A stretch of 64,000 nt of DNA from Paenibacillus sp. (GTDB taxonomy: Bacteria; Bacillota; Bacilli; Paenibacillales; YIM-B00363): the NCBI RefSeq assembly GCF_031177825.1, contig NZ_JAPSKE010000020.1:39404-103403 (forward strand), given 5' to 3'. Below are positions 1 to 8,453 of this stretch, in pieces; the first letter of the stretch is position 1, and every line of letters starts with the position of its first letter. A model generated the notes under the pieces. That model saw only the letters and a list, made by a program, of their open reading frames with translations, made no database searches and was not told the DNA's origin. A program made the translations under genes and the position numbers.

Positions 1-73
1 CGTCATCGCGCTGGCCATATTCGCGCTGGCGCAAAAGTTAGTGCCCGAATCGTGGCGGCTCGCCCGCGTGTAA
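1..73 (+). CDS. C-terminal tail of a truncated membrane-protein gene
   Basis: An open frame enters from the left edge and ends at TAA 71-73. The 23 visible codons read VIALAIFALAQKLVPESWRL and then ARV. This is a hydrophobic segment followed by a short basic tail, as in the last transmembrane helix of an integral membrane protein. Too little is present to name a family. It converges on the AraC-family gene to its right, with 16 bp between the stops and no clear terminator. Confidence 0.45.
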   Translation, partial: VIALAIFALAQKLVPESWRLARV

Positions 74-89
74 CCGAATCGAAGCGCGG

Positions 90-989
90 CTAGCGATGCT
101 TCTTCCGATATTCGCTCGGCGTAATGCCTTCCGTCTTCGCGAAGCACTGCGTGAAATACGAGAAGTGCGAAAATCCGACGTCTTCGGCGATGCGGCTCAC
201 CGGCGCGTCGGTGTTGATCAGCATCAGCTTCGCCTGTTCGACGCGGTACATCGTTAAGTACTCGAGCGGCGTCACGCCGAACACCTGCTGCATGCAGCGG
301 GCCACGTACGTCGGATGGAAATTGAGTCCTTCCCCGATCTCCCGATAATGAATCGGCTCTCGAAACCGCTCGCGTAAAAACTGAGCGGTTTTTTCCGCGA
401 GGGCGATCGACGACGACGTCGCGCGGTACTGCTGTTCGCCGTGCAGGTCGTGCAGCACCTCTTGGAAGATCGTCTGCTGCTGCCACATGAGCGAAGGCTT
501 ATGGTGGCGGTTCAGATCGATCAAGTGCTTGATGTTCCGGTACGTCTTCGTCGGGAACGTCAGCTTGCAGAACTGCGGCACCACGAGCGTGAAGTGCTGC
601 ACCCGGCGCTGCGTCAGCTCTTGGCGCGGAATGATCTCGTCGTACGGATACAGCCGCGCCCCGCCCGGGCCGGCTTCCTCGTCCGTCGCGCCGCTCCACA
701 CCCCCGTCGTTTGGAAATGCACCCAAAAATACTGCGTCTCCCGCCTCGCCGGCTCGAGCGGCGTGTAATTCCGATCGGGCCGCAGAATGAGCGCATGCCC
801 CTTCGTCGCGCGGAACTCCTTATCGCCCTCCGCGAGCGCGATCTTCCCCCGAACGACCACGATCATCTTGAAAATGCCGAGCTTCGCCGCCGCCGGATGC
901 ACCTTGCCGACCGGGTACGTCCGCTCTCCGCCGACGATGTAATGCGGAAGCGGCGGAGCTTTAAACTGTAGAAAATCCGTAATCGCCAC
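90..989 (-). CDS. AraC-family transcriptional regulator
   Basis: The 299-residue protein has an N-terminal cupin-like sensor (about residues 15-130, with IVVVRGKIALAEGDKEF and HALILRPDRNYTPLEP) and a C-terminal AraC/XylS double helix-turn-helix (about 195-298). The second HTH shows the hallmark run RIAEDVGFSHFSYFTQCFAK followed by GITPSEYRK. Such proteins usually bind a sugar or similar ligand and activate nearby carbohydrate or transport genes; the ligand cannot be read here. It lies divergent to the bmrC-like gene. The 164-bp gap between them holds a 6-bp-arm palindrome at 1016-1030 that either gene could use. The family is certain and the target unknown. Confidence 0.9.
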   Translation of the reverse strand: MAITDFLQFKAPPLPHYIVGGERTYPVGKVHPAAAKLGIFKMIVVVRGKIALAEGDKEFRATKGHALILRPDRNYTPLEPARRETQYFWVHFQTTGVWSGATDEEAGPGGARLYPYDEIIPRQELTQRRVQHFTLVVPQFCKLTFPTKTYRNIKHLIDLNRHHKPSLMWQQQTIFQEVLHDLHGEQQYRATSSSIALAEKTAQFLRERFREPIHYREIGEGLNFHPTYVARCMQQVFGVTPLEYLTMYRVEQAKLMLINTDAPVSRIAEDVGFSHFSYFTQCFAKTEGITPSEYRKKHR

Positions 990-1015
990 GTCCTTTCCGC
1001 CGGATCCCGAAGTTG

Positions 1016-1048
1016 CGATTGTGACAATCGAAGTTAGATTCGTATCTA
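1016..1048 (+). promoter_or_regulatory. Candidate promoter and palindrome upstream of the bmrC-like gene
   Basis: A perfect inverted repeat CGATTG-TGA-CAATCG lies at 1016-1030. It overlaps a possible -35 TTGTGA (1019-1024), which is 18 bp from TATCTA (1043-1048). A weaker dyad ATATC/GATAT lies at 1062-1077. A regulator bound at 1016-1030 would block the promoter. The binding protein is not identified. Confidence 0.4.
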
Positions 1049-1153
1049 TGACGAACCCATTATATCAAATACGATATGTGAAGAGTTTGTGGAAATGGCG
1101 CGCGCTGAAGAAGGTCACACTAACAGAACGGCAGAGACAAGGAGGAAGCTTGT

Positions 1154-2932
1154 TTGGGCAGGAAGACGATTTTTCGGGAGCATATCGTTCGGCATCGGTG
1201 GTCGTATTTGATCGGCTTCGCGCTCGTCACCGTCTCGTCCTTGCTGCAGCTGCTCATCCCGGCGCTCATGGGACGGTTCACCGACAGCCTCGAGGAAGGG
1301 GAGCTCGGCCCGGCGCGCATCGCGGCGTTCGCGCTCGGCATCGCCGCGGTCGCCTTCGGGACGGCGTTGTTCCGCTCGATCAGCCGGATTTCGATGTTCC
1401 GGCTCGCCCGAGTGCTCGAGAAACGGGTGCGCAACGATCTGTTCAAGCATTGGGAGCGCCTTCCCGTGCAGTATTACAACAATCAGCGGGTCGGCGACCT
1501 GATGGCGCACGGCGTCAGCGACGTCGGCGTCATGCGCGAGGTGACGATGGGCGCCTACTACCAGGTAGCGGAGGCGGTGGTGTTGATCGGCGTCACCGTC
1601 GGGGCGATGGCGCTCAGCATCTCGCCGCTTCTTACGCTGCTGACGCTGCTGCCCTTGCCGCTGCTCACGTTCATGGCGTACCGGTTCCACAACAAAGTCA
1701 TGCGGCAGTCCGAGGACGTCCAGAGCGCGATCGGCGACATGACGAGCCGCGTGCAGGAATTCGTCGCCGGCGTCCGCGTCGTCAAGGCGTACGTGCAGGA
1801 GAAGGCGGAGACGGCGAAGTTCGAAGCGTCCAACGCGCAAGCCGTGCACACGAACCGGGAGTTCGTGAAGACGAACTCGCTGTTCAACGGCGCGAGCCAG
1901 GGCATCGTCGGCGTCTCGTTCCTCATCTCCGTCATCGTCGGCGGCGTCATGGTGCTCGAAGGCGGAATCACGCTCGGCGAGTTCGTCGCCTTCAACACGT
2001 ACTTAACGCTCATCATCGGCCCGATCGAGAGCATCGGCAAGGTGATGAACACGCTGCAGAAGGGCTCCGCCTCGGAGAAGCGGCTGCTCGAGATTCTCAA
2101 TACGACGCCGGAGGTCACCGACGGGCCGGACACGAACGAGTCGATCGCGCGGATCGGCGGGGAAATCGCGTTCCGCGGCTTGACGTTCAAGTATCCCGGC
2201 GCGAAGCGGCCGGCGCTGCGCGACGTTACGCTCCACGTGCCGCGCGGCAGCTCGCTCGCCATCGTCGGCAAGGTCGGCAGCGGGAAGAGCACGCTCGTCT
2301 CCCTGCTCGTCCGCATGTATAACCCGCCCATCGGCACGCTGTACGTCGACGGCAACGACATCCTGACCGTGCCGCTTAAGACGCTTCGGGAGAACGTCGG
2401 CTTCGTGCCGCAGGACGGCTTCTTGTTCTCCTCGACGATCAAGGACAACATCAGCTTCGACCCGAAGCCGCATTCGATGGACGAAGTCGAGGAGGCGGCC
2501 CGGCTCGCGCAGGTGTACGACAACATCGTCGAGTTTCCGGGCGGCTTCGATACGGCGCTCGGCGAGCGGGGGCTGTCGCTCTCCGGCGGCCAGCGCCAAC
2601 GCGTCAGCATCGCCCGCGCGATCATCAAGAAACCGTCGATCCTCGTCTTCGACGACAGCTTGTCGGCGGTCGACACCGAGACGGAGGACCGGATCCTCGC
2701 CGGGCTCGACCGCGTCATGAAGGGCCGCACGACGATCATCATCGGACACCGCATCTCGTCGGTGCGCCGCGCGGACCAGATCATCGTGCTCGACCAAGGC
2801 CGCATCGTCGAGCGGGGCGACCACGACGCGCTCGTCCGGCTCGGCGGCATCTACGCGGACATGTATCATAAGCAGCTGCTCGACGACGAAGCGCGCCGCA
2901 CGGATTCGCGGGAGGAGGCGTTGAACGGATGA
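1154..2932 (+). CDS. bmrC: ABC multidrug exporter subunit, BmrC (YheI) type
   Basis: This 592-residue half-transporter has a six-helix exporter domain (about 15-310) and a nucleotide-binding domain: Walker A GKVGSGKST at 372-380, LSGGQ at 476-480, Walker B ILVFD at 496-500. The position after Walker B is Asp501, not the catalytic Glu, which marks the degenerate ATP site of heterodimeric exporters such as B. subtilis BmrC. The start is TTG, chosen because GGAGG (1141-1145) sits 8 nt upstream and no nearby ATG is in frame. It overlaps the next gene by ATGA, so the two are translationally coupled and probably form one heterodimer. The role in drug or peptide export is inferred from family. Confidence 0.85.
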   Translation: MGRKTIFREHIVRHRWSYLIGFALVTVSSLLQLLIPALMGRFTDSLEEGELGPARIAAFALGIAAVAFGTALFRSISRISMFRLARVLEKRVRNDLFKHWERLPVQYYNNQRVGDLMAHGVSDVGVMREVTMGAYYQVAEAVVLIGVTVGAMALSISPLLTLLTLLPLPLLTFMAYRFHNKVMRQSEDVQSAIGDMTSRVQEFVAGVRVVKAYVQEKAETAKFEASNAQAVHTNREFVKTNSLFNGASQGIVGVSFLISVIVGGVMVLEGGITLGEFVAFNTYLTLIIGPIESIGKVMNTLQKGSASEKRLLEILNTTPEVTDGPDTNESIARIGGEIAFRGLTFKYPGAKRPALRDVTLHVPRGSSLAIVGKVGSGKSTLVSLLVRMYNPPIGTLYVDGNDILTVPLKTLRENVGFVPQDGFLFSSTIKDNISFDPKPHSMDEVEEAARLAQVYDNIVEFPGGFDTALGERGLSLSGGQRQRVSIARAIIKKPSILVFDDSLSAVDTETEDRILAGLDRVMKGRTTIIIGHRISSVRRADQIIVLDQGRIVERGDHDALVRLGGIYADMYHKQLLDDEARRTDSREEALNG

Positions 2933-5049
2933 GAGACATTCATCAAGAACGAGAGGTCGCGAAGCTCGGCGACTCCCAGCTGATGCGGCGTCTGATCCGG
3001 TACGCGACGCCGTATTGGAAGCCGTTCGCCCTATGCGTGCTGCTGGCGTTCCTCGTCGTGGCCGCGGACCTCGGGCGGACGTTCCTGATCAGCGTCGCCA
3101 TCGACGACCATATCAACGGGTACCGCCAGCCGATGGTGGCGGCGGAATCCCGCGCCGAGCTCGAGCGGCGCGGCTTCGAGCCGCTCCCCGGGGACACGGG
3201 GGCTATGGCTTACGCGCGCGTCGGCTGGGACGCGGCGGAACCGCCCGGCGATCTGGCGAAGGCGCAGATCGTGGAATCCGGCGACGGCGCCTACCTCGTC
3301 GCGGGATGGCTGCCCTCCGAAGCGAAGGGCGGGTACGAGGTGACGCCGGGGGCGGACGGCGCGGCGAGCGTGACGACCGAAGACGGCTCGGCGCTGCGGG
3401 CGACGGCGCTGACGCCGGATCAGGTCGACGCGTTCCAGGCGGGCGACGCGCCGGCCATCTGGCGGCTCGGGGGGCTGTTCCTGATCGCCGTCGTCGGCGC
3501 CGCGCTGCTGTCCGTCTGGCAGATGAACCTGCTGCAGTTCACTGGACAGCGCATCCTGTACACGATCCGCGACCAGCTGTTCCGGCATATCGGCCGCATG
3601 CCGATGTCGTTCTTCGACCGCAATCCGGTCGGGCGGCTCGTCGTTCGCGTGACGCAGGACACGGAGGCGCTCAACAACCTGTTCACGCAGGTGCTCGTCA
3701 CGCTCGTGAAGGACGTGCTCGTCCTGATCGGCATCGTCGGCGTCATGTTCTACTTGAACGCGGAGCTCGCGCTGCTGACGCTGTGCGTGCTGCCGGTGCT
3801 CGCGGCCATGACGTTCTGGTACAAGTCGGTCATCCGGGAAGCGCAGCGGATCACCCGCACGATCTTGTCCCGGCTCAACTCGTTCCTCGCGGAAAACCTA
3901 TCCGGCATGCGCATTACCCAGATGTTCGTCCGCGAGCATCGGCAGTGGCAGCAGTTCGACGAGCTGAACGAAGGGTATTTCCGGGCGGGCATGCGGGGCA
4001 CGGTCATCAACTCGATCTTCCAGCCGGCGATCGGCTTCGTCGGCAATCTCGCCGTCGCCCTGCTGCTCTGGTACGGCGGGCTCCGCGTGCTGGACGGGGC
4101 GCTGCAGTTCGGGGTCGTGTTCGCTTTCACGATTTACGTCCGGCAGTTTTTCAACCCGCTCATGAGCCTCGCGGAGAAATTCGGGCAGGTGCAGACGGCG
4201 ATGGTCGGGGCGGAGCGCATCTTCGACCTTCTGGACGAGAAGCCGGCCATGACCGAGACGGAGAAGCCCGTCGCGCTGCCGCAGCCCTTGAAGGGCGAAA
4301 TCCGGTTCGAAAACGTCTGGTTCGCTTACAACGGCGAAGAATGGGTGCTTCGCGACGTCTCGTTCGTCATCCGTCCGGGCCAAACGGTGGCGTTCGTCGG
4401 CGCGACCGGGGCGGGCAAGAGCTCCATCATCCAGCTGATCAATCGGTTCTACGACATCCAGAAGGGCCGCATCCTGCTCGACGGCGTCGATATTCGGGAG
4501 CTGCCCATCGCGGAGCTTCGCCGGGCCGTCGGCATCGTACAGCAGGACGTGTTCCTGTTCACCGGCACGATCGCTTCGAACATCCGGCTGAACGAGACGG
4601 ACATCACCGACGAACAGGTAAGGGAGGCGGCGAAGCGGGTCCGCATGGACGAATTCGTCCGGTCGTTGCCGGAGGGGTACGACACGCTGCTCGGCGAGCG
4701 CGGCGTCACCTTGTCGCTCGGCCAACGGCAGCTGCTGTCGTTCGCCCGCGCCATCGTCTTCCGGCCGCAGGTGCTCATCCTCGACGAAGCGACGTCGAAC
4801 ATCGACACCGATACCGAGCTCGTCGTGCAGGAGGCGCTCGCGGAGCTGTCGCGCGGCCGGACGACGCTCGTCGTCGCGCACCGGCTGTCGACGATTCAGC
4901 ACGCCGACCAAATTATCGTCCTGCACAAAGGGAAAGTACGGGAAACCGGCAACCACGCCGACCTGCTGTCGCAAGCCGGTTACTACTACCGTTTGCATCA
5001 GCTGCAATACAAGGACCGCCAGACGGCTGCCGCTGGGGCGGCGGAATAG
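2929..5049 (+). CDS. bmrD: ABC multidrug exporter subunit, BmrD (YheH) type
   Basis: This 706-residue half-transporter has about 115 extra residues (roughly 62-178) between the first two membrane helices, the extracellular insertion typical of BmrD/YheH. The NBD has Walker A GATGAGKSS at about 491-499, Walker B VLILDE with the catalytic Glu620, and a non-canonical signature LSLGQ at 595-599. The partner supplies a canonical LSGGQ but lacks the catalytic Glu. Together they give one active and one degenerate ATP site, as known for BmrCD. The ATG overlaps the upstream stop (ATGA) and a strong terminator follows, so this is a two-gene operon. Confidence 0.87.
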   Translation: MRDIHQEREVAKLGDSQLMRRLIRYATPYWKPFALCVLLAFLVVAADLGRTFLISVAIDDHINGYRQPMVAAESRAELERRGFEPLPGDTGAMAYARVGWDAAEPPGDLAKAQIVESGDGAYLVAGWLPSEAKGGYEVTPGADGAASVTTEDGSALRATALTPDQVDAFQAGDAPAIWRLGGLFLIAVVGAALLSVWQMNLLQFTGQRILYTIRDQLFRHIGRMPMSFFDRNPVGRLVVRVTQDTEALNNLFTQVLVTLVKDVLVLIGIVGVMFYLNAELALLTLCVLPVLAAMTFWYKSVIREAQRITRTILSRLNSFLAENLSGMRITQMFVREHRQWQQFDELNEGYFRAGMRGTVINSIFQPAIGFVGNLAVALLLWYGGLRVLDGALQFGVVFAFTIYVRQFFNPLMSLAEKFGQVQTAMVGAERIFDLLDEKPAMTETEKPVALPQPLKGEIRFENVWFAYNGEEWVLRDVSFVIRPGQTVAFVGATGAGKSSIIQLINRFYDIQKGRILLDGVDIRELPIAELRRAVGIVQQDVFLFTGTIASNIRLNETDITDEQVREAAKRVRMDEFVRSLPEGYDTLLGERGVTLSLGQRQLLSFARAIVFRPQVLILDEATSNIDTDTELVVQEALAELSRGRTTLVVAHRLSTIQHADQIIVLHKGKVRETGNHADLLSQAGYYYRLHQLQYKDRQTAAAGAAE

Positions 5050-5050
5050 A

Positions 5051-5105
5051 GCGAAGAGGGTGTCCGACGCCGGTAGGCGCGGGGCACCCTCTTTGCTTCT
5101 TTCTG
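5051..5105 (+). terminator. Intrinsic terminator after the bmrCD-like operon
   Basis: The 12-nt arms GCGAAGAGGGTG (5051-5062) and CACCCTCTTTGC (5085-5096) pair with one G-U, followed by a pyrimidine/T-rich tract. Confidence 0.85.
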
Positions 5106-5109
5106 ACCT

Positions 5110-5165
5110 GATTTCCTTAGCTCAGGAACAAAATCCCCCAAACGAACGCCTGAGGAAAGGAAATC
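5110..5165. repeat. Imperfect 16-bp inverted repeat in an intergenic gap
   Basis: The arms ATTTCCTTAGCTCAGG and CCTGAGGAAAGGAAAT match at 14 of 16 positions around a 22-nt loop. It lacks a T-run and lies beyond the operon terminator, so it looks like a mobile-type intergenic hairpin and not a second terminator. The rest of the gap to 5268 holds only a possible -10 (TAGAAT, near 5226) and the ribosome site of the next gene. Confidence 0.5.
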
Positions 5166-5268
5166 GAGTTAGAAAGGACGTCGGACTCTGACCTCGCCGA
5201 AGGGGAGGAATTATTTTCCTGATGTAGAATGGTAAGTTAGGGATAAATCGGGAGGGAGAAGCGAACGA

Positions 5269-6057
5269 ATGAACGAGGAACCGGTCCTATCGATTCGAGA
5301 CCTGCGCATGAAATACGATGACCGCTACGTCCTGAACGGCATCGACTTGGAGGCGTACCCGGGGCAGATCATCGGCTACATCGGCCCGAACGGGGCGGGG
5401 AAGAGCACGACGGTGAAAATTATGCTCGGCCTCGTCGAGGGCTATACCGGCGAGGTGAAGCTGTTCGGCAGAAGCGTCGGCGACGGCGACCTTGAATATA
5501 AGCGGCGCATCGGGTACGTGCCCGAGGTGTCGGATTTGTACGACAGCCTGACGGCTGCGGAATACGCGACGTTCGTCGGGGAGCTCTACGGGCTGACGTA
5601 CGAGGAGGCGGAGCGGAAGGCCGAGCGGCTGATGGGGCTGTTCGGGTTGGGGGATGCGTATCGGTCGCGGATTTCGTCGTTTTCCAAGGGGATGCGCCAG
5701 AAAACGATGATCGTCTGCAGCCTGCTGCACGATCCGGATATTTTGTTCTTGGACGAGCCGCTCAGCGGACTCGACGCGAACAGCGTGCTGATCGTGAAGG
5801 AGGTTATGGCGAGACTGGCGGCGAGGGGGAAGACGATCTTCTACTCCTCGCACATTATGGAGGTCGTAGAGAAGATCAGTCACAGGATCATCCTGATCGA
5901 CGGCGGGCGCGTCGCGGCGGACGGTACGTTCGAGGAGTTGAGCGCGCAGAACGAGAAGGGGACGCTCGAGGATATTTTCAACCGGTTGACGGGATTCCAC
6001 GAGCATAAGGAGCTTGCGGAGCGGTTCGTCGACGCCGTGCAAGAGGGACGGCCATGA
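5269..6057 (+). CDS. ABC transporter ATP-binding protein (ABC-2 exporter)
   Basis: The 262-residue cytoplasmic ATPase has Walker A GPNGAGKST near residue 43, signature FSKGMRQK, Walker B ILFLDEPLSGLD and the switch His in SSHIMEVVEKIS. The arrangement and short length match CcmA/EcsA-like ATPases that energise ABC-2 permeases. An ATG with GGGAGGGAG upstream is used. The stop overlaps the ATG of the following large membrane protein (ATGA), so the two should form one exporter. The substrate is unknown. Confidence 0.88.
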   Translation: MNEEPVLSIRDLRMKYDDRYVLNGIDLEAYPGQIIGYIGPNGAGKSTTVKIMLGLVEGYTGEVKLFGRSVGDGDLEYKRRIGYVPEVSDLYDSLTAAEYATFVGELYGLTYEEAERKAERLMGLFGLGDAYRSRISSFSKGMRQKTMIVCSLLHDPDILFLDEPLSGLDANSVLIVKEVMARLAARGKTIFYSSHIMEVVEKISHRIILIDGGRVAADGTFEELSAQNEKGTLEDIFNRLTGFHEHKELAERFVDAVQEGRP

Positions 6058-7682
6058 GGGACTATCCGACGCTCAAGGCGCTTGACGCGTTCCGCGGGCT
6101 GTTCGCGTTGGCCGGCGTCAATTATCCCGTCATGCGGCGCATCCTGCAGGCGAAGCTGACGATGGACCGCCGGCGGACGCCGACGGCGTTCTCGCAATAT
6201 AACGCTAAGGCGGACGACGGCCGCGACCGGAACGCGCTCGCGGGGGCGCTGTGGCTGTACGCGTTGATGGGGCTCATTATGGTGCCGTTCGTCATCTTGG
6301 GAGACGCGTTTTGGTTTCAGATGAGTCTCGTGTTCGGCATCTTCCTGTTCTTCGCTTCGACGGCGATGATTTCCGACTTCTCGTCGGTGCTGCTCGACGT
6401 GCGCGATCGGAACGTGCTCGGCACGAAGCCGATCGACCGGCGGACGATCGGCGCGGCGAAGGCGGTGCACGTCTTCCTCTATCTCGCGACGGTGACCGCC
6501 GCGCTGATCGCGGGGCCGCTCGTCGCGGGAACGATCAGGCACGGCCCGGGGTTCGCGGCGCTGTTCCTCGCCGCCGTCGCGCTGATCGATCTTCTGGTCG
6601 TGGCGGCGACGGCGATGCTGTACGCGGCGCTGCTCCGATGGTTCGACGGCGAGCGGCTGAAGGATACGATCAACTATGTGCAGATCGCGCTGTCGATCGC
6701 GATCACCGCGGGATATCAGGTGCTGGCCAGATCGTTCGGCCTCGTGGATTTGCAGGCCGGCTTCGAGCCGAGCCCGTGGCATCTGCTGCTGCCGCCGCTT
6801 TGGTTCGCCGCGCCGTTCGAGCTGCTGCTTCGCGGGACGACGGGAACGGTCGCCGCGGCCGGGGCGATCTTGGCGTTCGCGGTGCCGATCGCGGCCATCG
6901 CGCTCTACGCGCGGATGGCGCCGGCGTTCGAGCGAAGCCTCGTCAAGCTGGCGTCGCACGGCGGCAAGCCGCGGCGAAGCGGCTCGCGGCGGACGTCGGG
7001 GCGGCTGGCGAAGCTGCTCTGCGCGTCCCGGGAGGAGCAGGCGTTCTTCCGATTCGCGTCGTCGATGCTGACGGCGGAGCGGGAGTTTAAGCTCAAGGCG
7101 TACCCGTCGCTCGGCTTCGCGCTCGTATTTCCGTTCATCTTCCTGTTCCAAGGCCTTGCGGATATGAGCTTCGCGGAGATGGCGGCCACCCGGTGGCATC
7201 TGTCGATCTATCTCGGGGGAATTATGATCCCTTCCGTGTTATATATGTTGAAGTACTCCGGGGCGTATAAAGGTGCGTGGATATTCCGCGTCGCGCCGTC
7301 GGCGGATCGGAGCGCGATGCATCGCGGCACGGTCAAGGCGGCGCTGACGCGCCTCTTGGCCCCCGTGACGCTGCTGCTCGGCATCGCGTATTTCGCGATT
7401 TTCGGCATCGGCTTCGCGCCGCACTTCGCGGCGGCCGCGCTCGGATTTTGTTTGTACGCGGCCTTGTGCTTCTTATTTTCGAAGAAGACGCCGCCGTTTT
7501 CCGAATCGTTCGTCGGGGCGAAAGGGGGCGGCATCGAGATGATCGCGTTCATGCTGCTGCTCGCTGCGTTCTTCCTCTTGCATCTGGCGTCGACGTACGC
7601 GGTTTGGGGCGTCTGGGCGTATATCGCCGTCCTGCTCCTGGCGAATCGGTACGTCTGGAGGACGGCGTTCCGGGTTTCCTAA
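6054..7682 (+). CDS. ABC-2 type exporter permease
   Basis: The 542-residue integral membrane protein is coupled by ATGA overlap to the ATPase before it. A soluble N-terminal stretch (about 1-60) is followed by helices such as LAGALWLYALMGLIMVPFVI and further pairs at about 140-270 and 345-540. A basic cytoplasmic loop with many Arg/Ser residues lies near 300-320. The length exceeds that of a simple ABC-2 permease and resembles large two-part permeases of Bacillales. What it moves cannot be told. An EcsC-family gene follows 770 bp downstream, but this protein does not look like EcsB, so the link may be chance. Confidence 0.75.
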   Translation: MRDYPTLKALDAFRGLFALAGVNYPVMRRILQAKLTMDRRRTPTAFSQYNAKADDGRDRNALAGALWLYALMGLIMVPFVILGDAFWFQMSLVFGIFLFFASTAMISDFSSVLLDVRDRNVLGTKPIDRRTIGAAKAVHVFLYLATVTAALIAGPLVAGTIRHGPGFAALFLAAVALIDLLVVAATAMLYAALLRWFDGERLKDTINYVQIALSIAITAGYQVLARSFGLVDLQAGFEPSPWHLLLPPLWFAAPFELLLRGTTGTVAAAGAILAFAVPIAAIALYARMAPAFERSLVKLASHGGKPRRSGSRRTSGRLAKLLCASREEQAFFRFASSMLTAEREFKLKAYPSLGFALVFPFIFLFQGLADMSFAEMAATRWHLSIYLGGIMIPSVLYMLKYSGAYKGAWIFRVAPSADRSAMHRGTVKAALTRLLAPVTLLLGIAYFAIFGIGFAPHFAAAALGFCLYAALCFLFSKKTPPFSESFVGAKGGGIEMIAFMLLLAAFFLLHLASTYAVWGVWAYIAVLLLANRYVWRTAFRVS

Positions 7683-7721
7683 CGATCCGTGTATACTGAT
7701 GGGAAAGGGAGGTGCGTCTTC

Positions 7722-8360
7722 ATGGCTGAGATGCTGGACGTATTCGACGAATCGATGCGGCCGATCGGGGTGCGGTCCCGGGAGGAAGTCCACAAGCTAG
7801 GACTGTGGCACCAAACGTTCCAATGCTGGTTCGTGCGGCGGATCGAGGGCGTCGATTTTATTTATTTTCAAGAACGGCACGAGTCGAAAGCGGATTTCCC
7901 CGGGCAACTCGACATTACGGCGGCGGGCCACCTGAGCGCGGGCGAGACGCTGGCGGACGGCGCGCGCGAGATCGAAGAAGAGCTCGGCGTCGCGGTCCCT
8001 CGGGGAGCGCTCGCGTACGCCGGCTGCAAGCCTTACAAGTACCGGAAGGACGGATTTATCGATCACGAGTTTTGCCATGTGCACTATTACGTGTGCGAGC
8101 TGCCGCTCGAGGCGTTCCGCTTCCGGGACGGTGAAGTGTCGGCGATCGTGCTGATGACGCTGGCCGACGCGCGTCGGATCGTACGGGACGCGGATGCCGC
8201 CGCGCAGGCCGTTCGCGCCGTCCCCGAACGGGGGGAGCGGCGGGACGTCGTCGTGCGTTGGGCGGACCTCGTGCCGCACGAGAAACGATATTACGAAGCG
8301 GCGTTCGACGAAGCGGAGCGGCTGCTGGCGCGCGGTCGAGCGGAAGTTCCCCCGACCTGA
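7722..8360 (+). CDS. NUDIX hydrolase (IDI/YfcD-like)
   Basis: This 212-residue NUDIX protein carries a complete Nudix box, beginning GHLSAGETLADGAREIEEEL and ending GV, matching GX5EX7REUXEEXGU. The metal-binding Glu residues are intact, so it should hydrolyse a nucleoside-diphosphate-linked compound. The N-terminal DVFDESMRPIGVRSREEVH is the pattern of the isopentenyl-diphosphate-isomerase-like subgroup. ATG 7722 is chosen because AAAGGGAGGTG lies 8 nt upstream; an in-frame GTG at 7689 sits on a possible -10 (TATACT, 7691-7696) and has no ribosome site. The substrate is unknown. Confidence 0.88.
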   Translation: MAEMLDVFDESMRPIGVRSREEVHKLGLWHQTFQCWFVRRIEGVDFIYFQERHESKADFPGQLDITAAGHLSAGETLADGAREIEEELGVAVPRGALAYAGCKPYKYRKDGFIDHEFCHVHYYVCELPLEAFRFRDGEVSAIVLMTLADARRIVRDADAAAQAVRAVPERGERRDVVVRWADLVPHEKRYYEAAFDEAERLLARGRAEVPPT

Positions 8361-8380
8361 GACCGGAAGGACGGATGGCG

Positions 8381-8404
8381 CGTAGTAGGATGGAGAATAC
8401 TACG
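8381..8404. promoter_or_regulatory. Inverted repeat upstream of the EcsC-family gene
   Basis: Perfect 7-bp arms CGTAGTA (8381-8387) and TACTACG (8398-8404) flank a 10-bp spacer, 50 bp before the start codon. This may be an operator or a short 5'-UTR hairpin; no partner is known. Confidence 0.35.
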
Positions 8405-8453
8405 TTCAAAGCTGGAAGCCATGCCACAATTATCGGAACAGGAGGCGGATTCG

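Noticed and set aside
1021..1153. A possible leader peptide before bmrC, as with bmrB in B. subtilis.
   Set aside because: The GTG frame runs straight into bmrC in another frame, with no stop, no terminator hairpin and no ribosome site.
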